This document shows positions 32,060-44,773 of a stretch of DNA of 64,000 bases, in pieces (position 1 is the first letter of the stretch; every line of letters starts with the position of its first letter). A program made the translations under genes and the position numbers. This DNA is from Fremontodendron californicum (taxonomy: Eukaryota; Streptophyta; Magnoliopsida; Malvales; Malvaceae), in assembly GCA_030761205.1 (NCBI GenBank), contig JAULJL010000034.1:4921501-4985500 (forward strand), read 5' to 3'. Below the pieces are notes generated by a model. The model was not told where the DNA came from. It searched no databases and saw only the letters and a program-made list of their open reading frames with translations.

Positions 32060-33650
32060 GGATGAAGAGGAATAAGAGCAACCCAGAAAAAGCAAACGGG
32101 CTAAAGTACCAAGTAATTATGGTTCGGGTTTTCTAACATATTTATTAGAAAATGAACCTCAAACTTTTAACGAAGCTATGTCATCTACAGAAGCACCATT
32201 TTGGAAAGAGGCCGTTAACAATGAAATAGAATCCATCATGAAAAATCATACATGGGAATTGGTGTATCTTCCTCACGGGCATAAGCCTTTAGGATCCAAA
32301 TGGATATTTAAGAGGAAGATGAAGGCAGATGGATCTATTGATAAATATAAAGCCCGACTATTAATAAAAGGATACAAGCAAAAAAAAAGGGCTCGATTAT
32401 TTTGATACGTACTCACCAGTTACAAGAATAACATCCATTCCAATGTTAATAGCTATAACAGCTTTTAACAATCTCGAAATACACCAAATGGATGTTAAGA
32501 CAGTTTTCTTGAATGGAGATTTAGACGAAGAAATTTATATGGAACAACCGAAGGGTTTAAAGTTTCGGGACAGGAAAGGAATGTGTGTAAGCAAATGGCA
32601 TCAAAATTTTGACAATACAATGTTGTCAAATGGTTTTCGTATTAATGAATGCAATAAATGCGTATACGTAAAAAATACGAATAAGGATATGTCATTGTTG
32701 TCTATATCTAGACGATATGTTGATCTTAGGTAGTGATGATGAGATCATTAAAACTACCAAAGCTTGGTTGACCAGTAAATTTGATATGAAATATATGGGT
32801 GTAGCAGATGTGGTTTTAGGAATTAAAATTTCTAAAACACAAGATGACATGGTAATAACTCAAGATCATTATGTAAATAAGATTTTTGAGAAATTCAATA
32901 AGAATGATACCAATATTGCACCTGTAGATGTGAACTTACATCAAAGGAAAAATACTGGTGACGCAATATCTCAAATAGAATATTCGCGGATAATTGGTAG
33001 TCTCATGTATCTCATGAACTGCATAAGACCAGACATAGCATACTCTGTAAGTAAACTGAGTAGATTTACAAGTAATCCTGGAAAGGATCACTGGAAGACC
33101 ATTGTGAGGGTACTTAGATATTTAAGATACACTTCAAGTTATGGACTGCACTATACAAGATATCCCTTGTGCTTGAAGGGTACAGTGATGCAAATTGGAT
33201 ATCTAATACTAAAGATTCGAAATCCACTAGCGGATTTATCTTTACTATTGGAGGAGCTGCAATGTCTTGAAAATCTTCTAAACAAACAAGTATTGCCAGA
33301 TCCACTATAGAATCTGAATTTATAGCTTTAGATAAAGCTGGAGAAGAAGCGAAATGGCTTCGAAATTTTTTAGAAGATATTCCATGTTGACCGAAACCTG
33401 TGGCTGCAATTTGTATACATTGCGATAGTCAATCTGCAATTGGTAGGGCACAGATTAGTTTGTATACCGGTAAATCTCGACACATTCGTCGAAGACACAA
33501 TACCGTAAGACAATTGCTCTCAAATGGATTATCTCTATTGATTATTTAAAATCAAAGGATAATATTGCAGATCCGCTTACGAAAGGTTTAACAAGAGAGC
33601 AAGTATATAAATCATCGAGGGAAATGGGTCTTATGCCTATAAATTAAGAA
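32060..33650 (+). pseudogene. Copia reverse transcriptase and RNase H remnant
   Basis: Starts with KSKRAKVPSNYG after the CACTA element. It contains FWKEAVNNEIESIMKNHTWE, PLGSKWIFKRKMKADGSIDK, YKARLLIKGY, then after a frameshift YFDTYSPVTRITSI, IHQMDVKTVFLNGDLDEEIY and YLDDMLILGSDD (near 32705). RT-RNase H linker sequence follows, with RSTIESEFIALDKA, HCDSQSAIGRAQ, KSRHIRRRHNTVRQL and DNIADPLTKGLTREQ. Several frameshifts and stops make it inactive. It continues the polyprotein interrupted at 27288. Confidence 0.88.
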
Positions 33651-34235
33651 AAGTTACATAATGGCAATCCAACCTAGTTGATTGGAGGTCCCAATATCTA
33701 GGTTCAAAGGGACAACCGAATTATGTTAATTTAGTGTGAGCACTAAAAGAGTTAAACACTCTTATCCATTCCTATGATGAATTAGTGCTGCCTGCAAATC
33801 AAATTAGGATAAGCTATGTTTTAATGATTCTTATAGCTAGATAAAATATAGTGGGGTATTGCAGGATACTCTTCATAAGAAATCACCTATATGAGTAAGA
33901 AATGTGGCCATTTCTATGAGAATTGATCAGGCTAAATTCTCTAGAGTACTCATAGAAACCAAGACGTGTTCGGGGCCAAAATGAACACAACTGTGAGAAC
34001 CAAAGATGTTAGAAAAGAAATTGCGTGATACCTATTGTCTTGGTTTACACGAAAGGCTGAATAGTTCAAGACATCATGTTTACTAGTTAGCCGAGTAAAT
34101 CCGATAGTTGTCACTATGGAAGGTTCAAAAGCAAAAGCTACCTATCCTGAAGCAATAACACTTCAAAATTATTCTCTCTTACATTCTTAGTCAGTTTGTC
34201 ATTTTAATCAGACAATTTTCATTCATGTGGGGGAT

Positions 34236-35253
34236 TGTTTGATATCAATTGATTTATTTGTGTGTATAAATATGAAATACGTATATGAATACATAGGCTG
34301 TCGTAAGTAGATACACGGTGTATAATTTATGTACATAATTGATATTGATATTGAATGGAAAATTGATCTCATAAACACCCACTTGAAGAGAAATAAAAAA
34401 TGGTTGATGTTTAGCTTGGTGTGGAATCCCACATTGGTATCACATAGCTTAATTTTGTTGTTTATATAGGCTTATGTTCAATGTTGGGTTGGGCCCCAAG
34501 GGGCATCCAAGTTTTTATGAAGGGTGAGGACCTACACGAACTTGGGCTGGACCACATACACGTGCGCGCCGAGCCGGGTCGGGTTTGAGTCAGTAACTAA
34601 TTTTTTGTTGTCCAATCGACCTACCATTTTAATATGTTTGTTTAAAGACATGATTGTTCAGTCCAAAATCGAACCGGTTCAGCTTCCACCAACCAAGAGA
34701 CTTGTTTGCTTAAGACATGTTGGTTCAGTCTAGGACCGAACCGTTTCCTTTCAACAAATTTTTCTGTTCGGGACATGCCTGTTCGGTTCAGGTATTTGTC
34801 TGTTAACCAAACATGTTTTGTCTATTCCACCGAACAGGTTCTTCTCAAATGGTTTGACTGTTCCGAACTGTCCTCTGATTTCCTATAAATATCGAGATCA
34901 GTGTTTGTTTAATTCACTAATTCACTGAACAAAATTTCTCTTCTTCCTTCTTCCTTCGGTATTCTGTGTTCTGTCTTATGAGAGAGACTTGCATTTTTTG
35001 GTTCGCTGTGTTGCTTCGAGTGTGCTCTCGGCTGCAACGTTATCGAAAAGATCTGGAAGACGAGTTGCGATATATTGTAAGCACCTGAAAGACAGACAAT
35101 AATCGTCTTAAGGTCAGAGGTTCAACCTTGACTCGATTTTTATATTTTCTTCAAATCTGTAAGTGTTCTTTGTAATATTCAGTTCTGGTTATAAAGTGTT
35201 ATATGTTATTATATGCATTAATGTTCGTATATTATATATATATATACTATTGA
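34236..35253 (+). repeat. 3' LTR of the copia element
   Basis: Starts TGTTTGATATCAATTGATTT after a GTGGGGGAT purine tract and ends in a TA tract followed by ACTAT. It is the partner of 23772-24786. Only 38 bp separate its end from the next element. Confidence 0.82.
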
Positions 35254-35291
35254 ATTTCTCAGTGAATAGCAATCTTTATTTTAATTCTATG

Positions 35292-37968
35292 TGTAGACAC
35301 CCGTTTTTATCCGGGCTATTTTATTTTATTTTTAGTTTAGTTTTTAATTTAGTTTTAGTTTTAATTTTAATTTTATTTTTGAAATTAAATAAAAACAAAG
35401 AAAAAAACCAAAAAATAGAAAGAAAAAAAGAAGAAGAAGAAAACAATGTTCAGCTCAAATTGAAATTCCCCATTTCATTATGATTAAACTTTGGACTTAA
35501 AGATAAATACTAAGAAATGAGTTTCTACTTGGATTAAAATCAGATTTTGATCTCATGATTCCTCCCTTATAAACAGCCTCAAAATCAACAATCAGAGGGG
35601 GGAGAAAAAAAAGGAATCATAGAGAAAAAGAGGAAAAATAACAACGATCAAGAGCAGATCCGAGAGAAGCAGCACCATCAGTAGAGGAGGGAGCAAAAAG
35701 AAGAAAAGGAACAAAGGAAGGAAATAAGGTGAGAGGCCAAACTCCTAAAGTAGCAAAGCAAGACAAGAAGAAGAAGCCCCGCGGCCGTGCTCACAAGAGG
35801 ATGCAATACAACCGCCGTTTCGTCACTGCAGTGGTTGGAGTTGGCAAAAAGAAGGGACCTAACTCATCTGAGAAGTAAGAGCTATGTAGTTGAAGAAGGC
35901 AAGAAGTCTTGTTTTGAAGCTTTGATGGATTAAGTCTGTTTTTTTTCTTTCTTTTTGGTAATGTTTTATGATACTTATTTGTAGCTACTGTTTAACTTTA
36001 ATTTTGTTAACTAGAGATGATGATGATTTTCTTTATTAATATGATGATGAGTATATGATTAGATGCATGATTACATGGTAATTTTGTTTTTTTATATTTA
36101 TTTATTATATGATTATTTGATTTGTATTATTGATTATATGTTTGCATGTTTATTATATATATTAATTTACATGTCATTTCTTTTTATTTTATGTTATTAT
36201 TCATGATTTATTTATTTATTTTATGTTATTAACATCATTTTTATTTCATATTTTATTTAATTTATTTACATTATTAATTTTTATTTATTAATTAAATTTT
36301 GCACTAATTTTACTTGACTTATTTCTTGCAGGGATATTTTTTAAGAGTTAATTTGAGTTACTTTATTTATATATTATTTATTATTTTTAGAATTGCATTT
36401 TTAGAATTTTTTATTGTTTTCATTTTTAGATTTGCATGTTTATGATTTTTATTTTTATTATCGCGTTTTTATAGATGGCATGATGTAGGATTATTATTAT
36501 TTTTTTTAGATAAGCATGATTTTAGGTTTTTATTATTTTATTTATTTTTAGACTAGCATGATTAAGTTTTTATTATTTTTATTATTAGATTATTTTGCAT
36601 GGTATTAGGAATATTATTATTTTTATCATTTAGATAATGCATGATTTTATGATATTATTTTTATTTTTATTATGACATGATCTATGATTTTTATTATATT
36701 TTTTTTAGATATTGCATGAACTAGGAATTGACATGATTTTTATTATTATTATTAGATAATTTTGCATGTTTTAGTATTAAATATGATATGATTATTTTTA
36801 TTTTTTTGCATGATTCATGATTGTTTTATTATTTCTATTTTGTAGGTGGCATGATTAATTTTTTTTAATTTTTTTGGTGTGATTTTAAGTTTTTAGATTT
36901 TTGCATGTTTAGGAAAATAATTATTGATTTAGGTAGATTAATTAAGACTTCTAAATAAGACCGATTGGAATAACATATGATTGATGTGGTACTATCTTTA
37001 GGATGATTTTTTAGGAAATAATATAATTGATGATTAATTAATTAAAATAATAAATGGAGATCTTTCCAATGATGAAATTCGAAGAGATCACGAACGGTGG
37101 ATGTCTAAAAAATTTCTTGGTGAGAGAGTTCTCTTAAAAATTCTCCAGAATGAATGGAAGGATATTTTAAGAGATTATTTTTTATATCAATAAAGGTCAA
37201 AATTTATTCTTTTGAAATAATTAATTTTCAATGTTTTTTTTTCTTTAAGATGATTTTTCATAATCAATGCTTAATTAAAATTGAAGGATAAATTAAGATT
37301 TTTTCGATGATGAAATTCAAGAGAGTCGGGAATGGTTGACTTTTAAAAAATTTCTAGGTGAGAAAAATTCTCTTAAAAATTCTTCAGAACGAATGGAAGA
37401 ATATTCTAAGAGATAATTTTCGATAGTAAGATCAGAATTTATTTTTCGAGCAAACATTAATAAAAATGTGGATTAATTTTGGAAGATTAATTTAATAGAA
37501 ATAACTTGGCTAAATAATTTAACTTTTCCGACGACGGAGCCTCTTCAATAGAACGAATGATTTCTTTTGAATACTCTCGAGGTGAGGAAACGTTTTTTAG
37601 TAATTTCTCCAGAATGAATGGAAGGAACACCTAAAAAATGATTTCCAAGATTTCTAATAATTAAAATGAATATAGGATAGACAAGACCATTAATTAAGAT
37701 TTTTAAGTATCACAAGACTAATTAGGTACTATCTCTTAGATAGGCGTTGTGAGGGTGCTAATCCTTCCTCACACGTAACCGTACTCTCGAACCTAGTTGT
37801 GATAAGTAGACCAGAACCTATTCTTTTTAAGGTGCCTTAGTCAAGCTTAGGATTACTTTAAATAGGATAGATTCATAAAGGTGACTAATCACACCTAGAT
37901 TAGATGATTAGTGGCAACTTCATGATTTGTGTCTAGCATGCTGAATTCGTATTTGGCACGTTATGACA
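35292..37968 (+). repeat. 5' LTR of the eS30-bearing element
   Basis: Contains a TTATAAACAG box near 35567, the eS30 fragment about 160 bp downstream of it, and then a long T-rich tract (35940-36900) and repeated AATGAATGGAAG segments. By eye it closely matches 44774-47519, with mostly small indels and point changes. Confidence 0.93.
35726..35878 (+). pseudogene. RPS30: Ribosomal protein eS30 (RPS30) fragment inside the 5' LTR
   Basis: An uninterrupted 50-codon frame plus TAA encodes KVRGQTPKVAKQDKKKKPRG, then RAHKRMQYNRRFVTAVVG and GPNSSEK. This is the C-terminal 50 of the usual 62 residues of plant eS30, a small-subunit ribosomal protein. The stop and what looks like the gene's 3' UTR (GAGCTATGTAGTTGAAGAAG...) follow. 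The first 12 codons are missing and no in-frame ATG replaces them, although the frame stays open back to 35642. It differs from typical eS30 by VGVGKKKG instead of VGFGKKRG, which the other LTR keeps. Its position downstream of the LTR TATA box places it in the transcribed part of the LTR. Confidence 0.92.
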
Positions 37969-37970
37969 GT

Positions 37971-37990
37971 TTGGCGACTCCGCTGGGGAC
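37971..37990 (+). promoter_or_regulatory. Primer-binding region of the gag-only element
   Basis: TTGGCGACTCCGCTGGGGAC starts two bases after the 5' LTR. This motif is characteristic of Tat/Ogre-type gypsy elements in plants. Confidence 0.75.
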
Positions 37991-38719
37991 ATTAGAGAGT
38001 CGAACCATAAATTAGTCTTGTGATGCTTTAGGTTTGAAATATTTGGTCTTAAGTGTTTAATTTTTTATCTTAATTTTTTCTTTATTTTTATTTTGATTTT
38101 GTTATTTGTACTAATAACCTTTGTTTCTTATACATTTGTGGGTAAAATAAGGTTTGAATATCCCTTCGCACACACGACACATTGCATATCATAAAGCCCT
38201 ATACCCGGGCTCGTCCCTTTTAGGAGGGGGTAAAGTACCTAGCCTTCGAGGGGTGTAAACCTCCGCAACGGCTAGCGAAACACCTTCAGAGTGTAAAGTG
38301 CCAAAGTTGTCGAGAGGTGATAACCTCCGCCATAACTTTGAAAAATACTCTCACCCGAATTGAACCCTTCCGGTTGGAACCTATAATGGGTGAGGAATGG
38401 GGTGCCTTACTCATTCTACATGGATGATGTTAAGGAGCAGTTTGGGGACCTTTTTAGCTTGGTCAAGTATCCTAAGCCCAGCATATAGATAACACTTAAG
38501 AGGCCAACCTTAAGATAGAGACATGTCCATCTGTTTCATAAAGAATAACCCGAAATAGGACACATGAAGGAATCTTCTTGTTTTCTGACAAATTTTTAAT
38601 TTTGTGAATATTATTTGTATTTCTCTAATATGTATCTAACTATTGAATTTTGTGAAACCTTCGTGGCTATTACTTGAACTAATTCTTTCAATTAGTTGCA
38701 TGCATTTGCATCATTTAAA

Positions 38720-38950
38720 TATTTTACCACGTACATTTTTTTACCATGCTCATACATTTATCATGTACATTTGTTTACCATGCTCATGCATTTATCATGT
38801 ACATTTTTAACCATGCTCATGCATTTATCATGTACATTTTTTAACAATGCTCATGCATTTATCATGTATATTTTTCATAATGCTTATGTATTCACCAGGT
38901 ATATTTTCGTAATGCTCATGCACTCATCATGTACATTTTTCATAATATTG
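38720..38950 (+). repeat. ~31-bp tandem repeat upstream of gag
   Basis: ATGCTCATGCATTTATCATG followed by TACATTTTT recurs about six times with drift. It causes a spurious open frame of 111 codons, which is not called. Confidence 0.85.
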
Positions 38951-39140
38951 CTGTTAAACTTTGTGAATATTTTGATGTTGTCATTAAATTCATTCTTTTA
39001 TTTATTTGCATCATACATGTGCATTTCATGAAAGCATTTGAGTCTTAATTTTTAAATTATGGTAATGAAGGGTTCAAGGATAGCTCAAGCAATCAAAGAT
39101 CTTAGGGCATTCCTACAACATTTGTTCATAGGTTAAAGCA

Positions 39141-40667
39141 ATGACAGAGGAACAGGCTTCTAGAATTCGTTCACGAGTTAAAGCAATGGCAGACCAACAG
39201 GTTGCTAGGATGAGCGAAATAGAAAAGGCACAAGATAAAATGAGAGAACAGCTAGCCAAGATGATGGATTTGACGATGAATTTGAACAAGCAGAGAGGGG
39301 TAGAAGAAGTAACTACTCAAGAAAAGAATCAGTCGTCAGATGATGAAGATCCTATATATCTGCCTGGTTTAAGTCAATTCCAAGCTCAAACAGGGATGCT
39401 AGTGACATCATCAACTACTCAACACCAATTCTTAAGATACACCATTCATGCGCCTGGGGCAAAATTATCAAATCCTGTCCAAGTTTCAGACTTAGATGAT
39501 CCTAAAGGACAAGAGAAGCTGAAAGTAGTTGAAGGGATTGAGTCTCAAAATATGAAACTGATTGAAGAAAGATTTCGTGCTGTTGAGGGATTAGATTTCT
39601 ATGGTTCCATGGACGCTGAAAGGCTTTGTCTGGTGCCAGACGTAGTGATTCCGCCTAAGTTCAAGATGCCTGATTTTGTGAAGTTTGATGGGACTAAATG
39701 CCCGATAACCCATGTCACAATGTATTGTAGAAAGATGGCTGCTCACACGCTTGATGACAAGTTGTTGGTACATGTCTTCCAAGATAGTCTCATAGGGTCC
39801 GCTGCAAGATGGTATGCCCAATTGAATAGAACTCGCATCCGTTCATGGAATGAGTTGGCAAGGGCATTTATAGCGCAATACAGGCATATTGTTGATATGG
39901 CTCCAAACCGTTTAACCTTACAGAATTTGGAGAAGAAAGCTACTGAAAGCTTTAAAGAGTATGCTCATAGATGGAAGGACATTGCTGCCGAAGTCCAATC
40001 ACCTCTCACTGAAAAATAAACTACAGTCTTGTTTGTTAGTATCCTTAATGCACCATACTATGAAAGAATGATTGGGAATGCCACCAAAAATTTTGCAAAC
40101 ATGCTAATCTCCGGGGAGATAATAGAAAATGCTATAAAGAGTGAGAAACTTGAAGCCGGAGAAACATCTGATGGAAAGGAAAATGGGGCATATAAAAAGA
40201 ATGAGGGAGATGTCCAAGCTGTGACTTATGAAAGGCAACAAGCAGGAGGTGTTTCCCCATGCTATCCATACCCGGTGTACCACCATTATCCATCAGCACC
40301 ATCAACTTTCCAACCAAACTTTTACCCTCAAACACCTATTCCTATGTCTGGCCCTACAGCTAGTCCTTTAGCTCAAGCTAGACCCTCAATGAGTAATCAA
40401 AGAAGACCTCGAAATAACCGAGAGAGAACCCGTATTGACACAATTTCGATGTCCTACACTGCTTTATTCCCACGTCTCATTGAAAATCAATTGGTTACAC
40501 ATGTTCACCTGGAACCTTTAAAACCTCATTTCCCTGAGTGGTATGATGTCGATGCTCGATGTGAATATAATTCTGGGAATTTTGGTCATTCTATAGAAAC
40601 TTGTCCGGCTTTTAAACATAAAGTGCAGAGCTTGATCAATGCTGGCCTTTTGAATTTTGATAAGTAA
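39141..40667 (+). pseudogene. Tat/Ogre-type gag, one in-frame stop
   Basis: The ATG at 39141 starts MTEEQASRIRSRVKAMADQQ, a coiled coil. The gag core has YGSMDAERLCLVPDVVIPPK, KMPDFVKFDGTKCP, VFQDSLIGSAARWYAQL and WNELARAFIAQY. A TAA at 40017-40019 interrupts the frame after SPLTEK; the same frame resumes with FVSILNAPYYERMIGNATKN. It then has FPEWYDVDARCEYN and GNFGHSIETCPAFKHKVQ (a zinc-knuckle-like motif), and ends LLNFDK at 40667. Gag would form the virus-like particle. No protease or polymerase follows. Confidence 0.9.
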
Positions 40668-43255
40668 GGGGAATCAAATGTCAGTGTTGGTCCATCTACA
40701 CGGGGGCATAATGGTGATGAGGTTTAGAATGAAGGATCGAAGTTGTTGATTATCCTTGAACTCTTTTTTGTCTTTTAAAGTAAAGTAGGTGGATCTTTTT
40801 ATGTTTAGAATTGATTTATTTTTTCATCATCTCAATGAATTGGCAAGTTTGATGCATTTTCATTTCCTCTTTCATTTATTATTTCTTTCATTTGTCTACA
40901 CTTTTAATTTCACCTATGTCAAGTTTCCAAGTAATGAATGTGGTGACAATCATGGCAATAATCTGGGATTCAATTTTGAAAGTTATTTTCGTATTGGTGA
41001 ACTTGAACATATATGACCATACTTTGCCATTTGATTTTATTGAGATTATTGTGAAAAAATATGAAAGTTGATATGCAGTTTTGGCATGATTGGAAGAAAA
41101 TTAGTAGAATTGCTTCACGAGTATATTGAATGACTGTTGAATTCCTTTACAAGTATGTAGATTCCTTGTGGTGAATTTCTATAAGTTTGTCATTTTCAAT
41201 AAATGTTCTTTGATGAAAATATTCACATTTGAGATGATAATGGCCATCTTTCATATTCCTTTCACAAAATGAGAAATTATCATTCGCTACCCCCTTTTGA
41301 GCCTATTGGATTTTTTTTTTGAATGAACCCAACCAAGGATCACCCTCCACACTGGGGGGCAAGTATGGAAAAATATCTTTCTAGAGGAGAACGAATGATT
41401 GGATCATATTTCTACGCCATGTAAAGAATGTCTTATGTCATGGAGGCAATGATGAGATGGATTGAGTTCCAAAATTTTGAACTCACTTTGTGATAAAAAT
41501 AAAAATAAAAAAAAGAAAGAAAAAAAGAGAAAAAAAAAAGCAAGGCAAATAAAAAAAAAAGAAAAGAAATGAAAAGATAGATGTGAAAAGTTTTGAAAAT
41601 CCTCATTGAAAAAGAAATGATCTATGGCTCGATTATCTTGGAAATGAAAAGAAAGATATGAAGTGTTTTGAGATAAAAATGATCCTTGGTTTAAATACCC
41701 TTAAACACATGTTTGAGCCTATTTTATCCATTCTTTCATAACCCAAAACCATGGCCTACATTACGTACCTGGAAAAGTCCATTTTGATCAAATATGAATG
41801 TTTGAATTGGAAATCATGTATTGAATTAGGACATACTTGTGGTATTATCAAGGGACAATGAAGCTTAGATGCATGAAGACAGCTCCAAAGAAAAAGGAAA
41901 AGGCTTGTTACACATTGATATGCTTAATTGCCTCCGAGAAGATTGAGACGAACACATGATGAGGGAAGTTTGTTCTTGATACTTTGAGAAATAATTAGTT
42001 TTGAAGAAATTGCTCTTAAGTCACATGGCCATTGGAGATAATACACAACTATTTGTGGAGTTCTTATGAAGTGAAAAGCTTTTCGAGGGAAGCATTATTT
42101 TGAGAAAGACAAATGAAGATGATTTGCCAAAAACTGTGGAGTAATGTTTCTTTGAAGAAAAAAATGATGAAAAAAAAAGAAGAAAGGAAAAAAAAAAGAT
42201 GAAAAAAATGAGGATTCAAATTGAAAACCCGAAAAGGGTAGTTTGAGTCATGGGCGGCTTAGGTATAATGAAAGTCAGTTTGAAGATTTCATTGGGGGCA
42301 TGGTTTGGTATGACAGAACTAAAAAAGATCAAGAACACCGATTGGATTGATTTTTGAAAGTGAATCGTGGATTAATCTCAAGATTGTCAACATATTCATT
42401 ATTTGGGGATGTTGATATCCCATCCAAATATCCTTGTATAATTCTTTGATTCGCCTATTATCTTTTGACAAATTTGTTCTTTTCCCTTCAATGATAAAGA
42501 CCCTCTTTCTTCGATTCATTTTGTTCATTGCCATTCTTTGTTGCCAATTTTGCATACCCATAATGAATAGAGGAAATGTTGATGCATTATATTTGTTATG
42601 GAATTGGAATGATGATTGATAAGTTAAAATACTAAATATAAAAGATTCATGCATTATTTTGAAAAGAAATTTAAAGATGATGTTCTGGGACAAAATAAAA
42701 CAATGATGAGAACCAGAAAGGTTTGAAATATAGACACATGGGGCTTTTAAGTTGAAATATACACTTTGAAAATGGACAAATGCTGCATTTGAAAATGAAT
42801 AAAATCGACAAATGACTTGACCGGTGGATGTAACTTGTTAGCTAGTTTTGAAGCTACATGTTTGAGATGATACAAAGATGAAATAATGAGCTTGAGAACC
42901 ATTTTGTTACCACGATTGGAGAGATATGATGATTTTCATGCATTGCATTACATTCATGACATTCATTTCATGAATTGCATTGCATGAAATTCATGACATT
43001 CATGGCATGCATTTAACATGTAAGAAAGATTTTGAGTTAGACTTTTGAAATCAAACTTTTTTAAAGGAAAATTCTCGGACCACAGCTGAGATGAAAATTT
43101 TGGTCTTTTAGATTTTGCACCTTGGTTGAATAGATGAGTTTAGACCTTGGTAGTAATGAGAATTTTTAAAGATGAGATTTTTAATTTTAAATCTTCAAGA
43201 TGAATTATTTTTCAAAGGTAAGTTTTTTTTTTAATTAGATTTATTTTATCAAAGA
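40668..43255. other. Non-coding internal region where pol is missing
   Basis: A-rich and G-poor sequence with many GAAAAG runs and no recognisable protease, integrase or reverse transcriptase motif on either strand. It occupies the place of pol in the gag-only element. Confidence 0.7.
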
Positions 43256-43980
43256 CGAGAATATTTAGTGTGAATCCTTAGCTAAGTGAGAATCCTTAGT
43301 TTAGTGTGAATCCTTAGTTTAGTAAGAATCCTTGATTTAGTGTGAATCCTTAGCTAATTAAGAATCCTTAGTTTAGTGTAAATCCTTATTTTAGTGAGAA
43401 TCCTTGATTTAGTGTGAATCCTTAGCTAAGTGAGAATCCTTATTTTAGTGAGAATCCTTAATTTAGTGTGAATCCTTATTTTAGTGAGAATCCTTAGTTT
43501 AAGTGAAAATCCTTAGTTTAGTGTGAATCTTTATTTTTAGTGTGAATCCTTAGCTAAGTGAGAATCCTTAGTTTAGTGTGAATCCTTAATTTAAGTAAGA
43601 AATCCTTAGTTTAGTTTGAATCCCTTAGTTCAGTGAGAATCCTTAGTTTGGTGTGAATCCTTATTTTGGGTACGAATCCCTTAATTTAGTGAGAATCCTT
43701 ATTTTGTGTGTGAATCCCTTAGTTTAGTGAGAATCCTTATTTTGGGTGCGAATCCCTTAGTTTAGTGAGAATCTTTATTTTGGATGCGAATTCCTTAGAT
43801 TAGTGAAAATTCTTATTTTGGATGCGAAATCCCTTATTTCCTTATTTTGGGTGTGAATCCTTTAGCTTAGTGAGAATCTTTATTTTGGGTACGAATCCTT
43901 TAGTTTGAGTGAGAATCCCTTATTCAGGTGAGAAATCTCGTACTTTGATATGAATCCTTTATTTTCAAGTTATTTTAAGT
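43256..43980 (+). repeat. ~20-bp minisatellite, more than 30 degenerate copies
   Basis: The unit is close to TTAGTGTGAATCCTTAGTTT, with GTGAGAATCCTTA variants alternating. Copies drift progressively toward the 3' end (TTTTGGGTGCGAATCCC). It lies inside the gag-only element. Confidence 0.92.
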
Positions 43981-44449
43981 TGTGAATCCTTTATATTGTA
44001 AATTTTAAGTTTGTCTTTAAAGTGAAAGATTTCAAAGTCGGTGTGTTTTTGAGAGATTTGGTTTGAGAAGAGAAATCTTTAGGTTGAAAACTAATTAGAG
44101 ACAGTAAGATTCAATCTATCAGTTTGAAGCCAAGTATAGATGGGAGATGAATAATGAGCTGGAGAACTTTTCTATCTTGATTAGAGATTCAGAGAGTTGA
44201 TATCATTCATACAGTGCATTCATGACATCCATTGCATGATATGCATCAGCATTTCATTCATGGCATTCATGTACTACATTGCATTCAAGAAAGACTAGTG
44301 CAGATATTCGACATAATTTGGACAGGAATTTCAATTTGGAATGACAATTTGTGAGAACAATATCAAATTTTTTCGAGATCCAAGGTAAGATTTTTGAAAT
44401 TTCTTTTGAAGAAAGTATCTAATTTTGAGAATTTACAAATTTCGTTGGG

Positions 44450-44640
44450 AATTCAAAGTTGAAGCCTCGGTGAAGGAGTATATTTTCATGATTAGGTTTA
44501 TTTAAAGTTGAAGCCTCGGTGGAGGAGTATGTTTTCATGTTAGGTTTATTTAAAGTTGAAGCCTCGGTGGAGGAGTATGTTTTCATGTTAGGTTTATTTA
44601 AAGTTGAAGTCTCGGTGGAGGAGTATATTTTAAGTTTATG
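44450..44640 (+). repeat. ~55-bp tandem repeat, four copies
   Basis: Each copy contains AAAGTTGAAGCCTCGGTGGA, GGAGTATGTTTTCATG and TTAGGTTTATTT. It lies just upstream of the 3' LTR. Confidence 0.88.
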
Positions 44641-44773
44641 CCTCGGTTAGAAGAGCATTTCTACGATAGAATTTTCTTTAAGTATTTAGTGTCTTTTAAT
44701 TCTTGAGAACTGATAAGGTGTCTACGTCTTTGCACATCCCCTGATTCTCAGGAAATGCACAAAGAAGGGTAAC

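Larger units (their letters stand above)
23772..35253 (+). mobile_element. Decayed Ty1/copia LTR retrotransposon, split by a CACTA element
   Basis: Two direct ~1-kb LTRs (23772-24786 and 34236-35253) share long near-identical stretches, for example GGAATCCCACATTGGTATCA, GTTGGGTTGGGCCCCAA and GTCAGAGGTTCAACCTTGAC. By eye they are roughly 90 percent alike, so the insertion is old. The internal order gag, protease, integrase, reverse transcriptase, RNase H is that of Ty1/copia. A purine tract (GTGGGGGA) precedes the 3' LTR. Stops and frameshifts interrupt every domain. ACTAT occurs beside both outer ends and may be the TSD, but the exact ends are uncertain. Confidence 0.88.

Noticed and set aside
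35726..35878. The eS30 copy as a functional ribosomal protein gene
   Set aside because: The first 12 codons and an in-frame ATG are missing, the copy lies inside an LTR, and its partner has a stop.
38696..39031. A 111-codon frame upstream of gag
   Set aside because: It translates a ~31-bp tandem repeat and has no similarity to gag or any family I know.
43256..43980. CRISPR-like regular repeats
   Set aside because: Units are contiguous and degenerate with no unique spacers, and this is a plant retroelement.
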